From the NCBI RefSeq assembly GCF_004369205.1, contig NZ_QFGA01000001.1, forward strand, positions 1,922,001 through 1,986,000: a stretch of 64,000 nucleotides of DNA, given 5' to 3'. Shown here piece by piece: positions 61,643 to 64,000 of this stretch. Origin of the DNA: Pelotomaculum schinkii (GTDB lineage Bacteria; Bacillota; Desulfotomaculia; Desulfotomaculales; Pelotomaculaceae). Each line of letters begins with the position of its first letter. Position 1 is the stretch's first letter. The position numbers and the translations under genes were made by a program. Under the pieces are notes generated by a model that was given only the letters and a program-made list of their open reading frames with translations, was not told the DNA's origin and did no database searches.

Positions 61643-62771
61643 TGGCGTTCACCTCACCCAGATGAGCTTGTCCTTCGCCGCGTTTTTCATACTTGGGCTT
61701 GGCAAAAATCATCCGCCCGGCGGCAGTCTGGAGAACACTGGTGACCAGCACCGGGATAGTCTGGTTCATATAACGCTTGCCGTTGTCCACCACGATCATG
61801 GTACCATCATCCAGGTAGGCAACTCCCTGGCCCATCTCTTTTCCGTCCTTGACCAACTGCACCACCATTTCCTCACCCGGCAGAACTACCGGCTTCACGG
61901 CGTTGGCCAGCTCGTTGATATTTAGAACCTTAACACCGTGCAGTTCTGCAACTTTGTTCAGGTTATAGTCGTTGGTAATGATTTTGCCGCCCAGTTTCTG
62001 AGCCAGCTTGACCAGCTTGGTATCCACTTCCGCAACATCTTCCAGTCCCCGGTTGTTGTCGTATATTTGGACTTTTATGTCAACATCTTTCCTCATCTTA
62101 TTAAGTATATCCAGGCCCCGCCTGCCCCGGTTCCTTTTCAAAAGGTCGGGAGAGTCAGCTATATGGCGCAGCTCTTCCAGCACAAAGGCGGGAATAAGCA
62201 TAACTCCCTCAATAAAGCCGCTTTCGCACAGTTCGGCGATCCGTCCATCAATAATCACACTGGTATCCAGAATCTTAAAATGCCCCGCTTTGAGCTCGGA
62301 TTTCAAAGCCCGGTCCTTGCCAAACTTGGGGAAACTGGCGAACAGCGCCAGTAGTTCTTCACGCTTTTTGATGCCGATGCTTAAGCCAAGGTAAGACAAA
62401 AATAGTGTAATCAGAATCCATACCAGCTTACCGACAGGACCTAAAAAGGACAGGAGATTGCCTATTAAATTTGCAATTATAAGTCCAATAATCAAGCCGA
62501 CCGAGCCCATGACCAGATCCTGAGTCGGGGTCCTCTGCAGGTACTGCTCGGCAATTACAGTCAATCGCACTGCTCCGCTCATGAGCGGCCGGGCCAGCAG
62601 AATTCCGGCAAGCAGGCCGATCAGGGTGGATAAGCCCACCACCCCAAGCCTGAAATGTTGAGGCAGGTCGGTTAAAAAGGTCACCAGGCCACTGTTAACC
62701 AGAAAAAAACCAAAAGCCACACCGGAACCGGTAAAAGCAGCCAATAAAATAAAATAAACTGCTTTTTTCAC
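61635..62771 (-). CDS. PIN/TRAM-domain membrane protein (YacL type)
   Basis: 378 residues from GTG at 62769-62771. Four hydrophobic segments in the first 125 residues, a PIN nuclease-like domain (about 165-280: ILDTSVIIDGRIAELCESGF with acidic residues, and IITNDYNLNKVAELHGV), then a TRAM RNA-binding domain ending near residue 355. Usually beside ispD and carD in Firmicutes. A ribonuclease role is inferred from the domains. Confidence 0.93.
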   Translation of the reverse strand: MKKAVYFILLAAFTGSGVAFGFFLVNSGLVTFLTDLPQHFRLGVVGLSTLIGLLAGILLARPLMSGAVRLTVIAEQYLQRTPTQDLVMGSVGLIIGLIIANLIGNLLSFLGPVGKLVWILITLFLSYLGLSIGIKKREELLALFASFPKFGKDRALKSELKAGHFKILDTSVIIDGRIAELCESGFIEGVMLIPAFVLEELRHIADSPDLLKRNRGRRGLDILNKMRKDVDIKVQIYDNNRGLEDVAEVDTKLVKLAQKLGGKIITNDYNLNKVAELHGVKVLNINELANAVKPVVLPGEEMVVQLVKDGKEMGQGVAYLDDGTMIVVDNGKRYMNQTIPVLVTSVLQTAAGRMIFAKPKYEKRGEGQAHLGEVNAIG

Positions 62772-62831
62772 TGTCTTTTTTTCACCCCCTTTCTAAATTT
62801 AACGATACTCTGAACAATTTTATATAGCTCT

Positions 62832-62861
62832 ATTATATTTGTTTAAGGAATCGCACATCAA
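62832..62861 (-). promoter_or_regulatory. Sigma-A promoter of the PIN/TRAM-ispDF genes
   Basis: TTGATG (62856-62861), 18-bp spacer, TATAAT (62832-62837), about 60 bases before the start. Confidence 0.75.
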
Positions 62862-62890
62862 GCAAAAATAATGGAGTTTTAGCGACATAT

Positions 62891-62919
62891 AAAAATAAAG
62901 CGCCAGTTTAACCTGGCGC
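62891..62919 (-). terminator. Terminator of carD
   Basis: GCGCCAG-GTTAAA-CTGGCGC followed by TTTATTTTT on the minus strand, two bases after the carD stop. Confidence 0.9.
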
Positions 62920-62921
62920 CA

Positions 62922-63398
62922 TTAGGCGAAGGCACCGTCGAGCATCGATTGCGCTTTATCCTCTTCAAGTTCTGTAGCCAGAACCAGTTCGCTGATTAAA
63001 ATCTGCCTGGCGTTCTCCAGCATTTTTCGCTCACCCGAGGAAAGGCCTTTTTCACGGTCCCTTTTAATTAAATTACGCACCACCTCGGCAACCTCAAAGA
63101 CATTGCCGCTTTTTATTTTTTCCAGATTGGCGCGGTACCGCCGGTTCCAATTGGGAGACATGGCCGAAGACTGCTGGCGCAGAATCTGCAAAACTTCTTT
63201 GACGCCTTCCGAATCAATGACCTCCCTGAGTCCAACACCTTCACCATTGTTGATTGGAATCATCACCTTCATATCGCCGACAGGGAGCCGCAGTATATAA
63301 TACTGACGCTTTTCCCCGAGGACTTCCTTCTCCTCGATGGCCTCGATGACTCCAGCACCGTGCATCGGGTACACCACTTTATCTCCTATTTTGAACAA
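62922..63398 (-). CDS. carD: CarD-family transcriptional regulator
   Basis: 158 residues. N-terminal RNA-polymerase-interacting domain (FKIGDKVVYPMHGAGVIEAI) and helical C-terminal DNA-binding part with the conserved Trp (SPNWNRRYRANLEKIKSGN). CarD-type proteins stabilise open complexes, notably at rRNA and housekeeping promoters. Two tandem promoters lie just upstream. Confidence 0.96.
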   Translation of the reverse strand: MFKIGDKVVYPMHGAGVIEAIEEKEVLGEKRQYYILRLPVGDMKVMIPINNGEGVGLREVIDSEGVKEVLQILRQQSSAMSPNWNRRYRANLEKIKSGNVFEVAEVVRNLIKRDREKGLSSGERKMLENARQILISELVLATELEEDKAQSMLDGAFA

Positions 63399-63432
63399 GG
63401 CCGTACCCTCCTTAGAAGTTTACCACGTTTAA

Positions 63433-63500
63433 AGTATAGCATAAAAGGTATCCCTTGTCAAATAAACTATAATTTTAGCATAGCCTTAACATAGTGTCAA
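63433..63500 (-). promoter_or_regulatory. Two tandem sigma-A promoters of carD
   Basis: Distal: TTGACA (63495-63500), 17 bp, TAAAAT (63472-63477). Proximal: TTGACA (63456-63461), 17 bp, TATACT (63433-63438). Both have perfect -35 boxes and optimal spacing. Confidence 0.85.
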
Positions 63501-63556
63501 CATCATTTTGGGAATATTTTTATCATTTTCTCCCAGGAAACATTAGCCCAAAAAAG

Positions 63557-63589
63557 GGAAGCAGGGGGACGGTTCTTCTGCTTCCTTTT
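63557..63589. repeat. REP-like half unit after disA
   Basis: ggaagcagggggacggttct, then tctgcttcc (63557-63585), lies directly after the disA stop. Only one arm is present, with one base change (ttctg for ttttg). Confidence 0.85.
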
Positions 63590-64000
63590 TTAACTGTGTC
63601 TATCCTGCAGCAACAGGTCGCGATAGCGGCTTAAACCTTCCTTGATGGAGCGGGCACGGACCTCCCCTATGCCCTCTACCTCGTCCAGTTCCTCAATAGT
63701 GGCTAACAATATTTTATTCAATGCCCCAAAGGTCTTAACAAGGTTATCAATCACAGGCAGGGGCAGCCGTGGCACCTTCTGCAAAATGCGATAGCCCCGC
63801 GGCACGACGTGCTGGTCCAGGATACTGGCGCTGCCCGGGTAACCCAGGGCGCGGGCGAGCAAGGAGAGGTCCAGGAAGTCCTCGGCGGGCCAGCTGCCGA
63901 TTACGCCCAGGATGGCGGCAGGCGTCTTGTCGGCCAGGGTGGTCGCGTAGTCCTGGATAATCAAGAGGCCCTCTTCCTCGACATTGGATACCAGTTCCTC
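63590..64000 (-). CDS. disA: DNA integrity scanning protein DisA (5' part beyond window)
   Basis: The frame is open to the right edge (EELVSNVEEEGLLIIQDYAT). The visible 136 residues match the end of the helical linker and the C-terminal helix-hairpin-helix DNA-binding domain (TIEELDEVEGIGEVRARSIK). DisA makes c-di-AMP with its N-terminal domain, which is outside. Position beside carD is typical. Ends one to four bases from a REP-like unit. Confidence 0.9.
   Translation of the reverse strand, partial: EELVSNVEEEGLLIIQDYATTLADKTPAAILGVIGSWPAEDFLDLSLLARALGYPGSASILDQHVVPRGYRILQKVPRLPLPVIDNLVKTFGALNKILLATIEELDEVEGIGEVRARSIKEGLSRYRDLLLQDRHS

Overview
The window is a near-origin housekeeping region of a spore-forming Firmicute. 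The gene order disA-carD-(PIN/TRAM)-ispD-ispF-gltX-cysE-cysS-mrnC-rlmB-rae1-sigH-(tRNAs)-tufB-rpmG-secE-nusG-rplKAJL-rpoBC-rplGB-rpsLG-fusA-tufA-S10/spc/alpha ribosomal genes-ecfA1A2 is that of Clostridia. The KOW-domain gene beside infA, the sigH gene, the Cys-rich EF-Tu and the ISLre2-type transposases suggest the Peptococcaceae (Pelotomaculum/Desulfotomaculum group). That placement is inference. Almost every gene is on the minus strand, so transcription runs from high to low coordinates.

Layout from low to high coordinates. 1-2000: energy-coupling-factor ATPases EcfA2 (cut by the window edge) and EcfA1, with a small unknown gene between them. 2.7-24.5 kb: the str, S10, spc and alpha ribosomal clusters with rpoA, secY, map, infA, fusA and tufA; adk is missing between secY and map. 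24.6-26.5 kb: IS copy 1. 26.6-38.7 kb: rpoC, rpoB, L7/L12, L10, L1, L11, NusG, SecE, L33. 39.3-40.9 kb: tufB and two tRNAs. 41.0-43.0 kb: IS copy 2. 43.2-48.2 kb: an accessory stretch with an orphan PAS/GAF histidine kinase, a NifX-like protein with its DUF134 partner, a GH18 hydrolase and three tRNAs. 48.2-50.1 kb: IS copy 3. 50.2-52.4 kb: sigH, rae1, rlmB. 52.4-55.8 kb: an AT-rich four-gene cassette (MazG-like, HIT, PRTase-fold, double-length ThyX). 55.9-64.0 kb: mrnC, cysS, cysE, gltX, ispF, ispD, PIN/TRAM, CarD and the 3' part of disA.

Three repeat systems overlay this. (a) Composite intergenic elements: inverted arrays of 7-bp tandem units (classes GTGGGAC, GTAGGGC and GTCAGAC) flank a 'tatatcctgcattcc' core and a GTGCGAAT-GA-ATTCGCAC palindrome. 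They fill nearly every gap in the ribosomal region, often running from a stop codon to the next Shine-Dalgarno. (b) REP-like inverted repeats built on 'ggaagcagggggacgg', mostly just after stop codons, one read in frame inside ecfA2. (c) Three 1,921-bp ISLre2-type insertion sequences with 9-bp target duplications, each 16-17 bp upstream of the -35 box of a sigma-A promoter and in the same orientation.

The best candidates for something undescribed are the AT-rich ThyX/PRTase/HIT/MazG cassette, which is coupled to rlmB, and the composite heptad elements, whose two arms and palindromes change together as if a folded structure were being kept. No database search was possible. Product names rest on motifs and synteny; starts were chosen from visible Shine-Dalgarno sequences.
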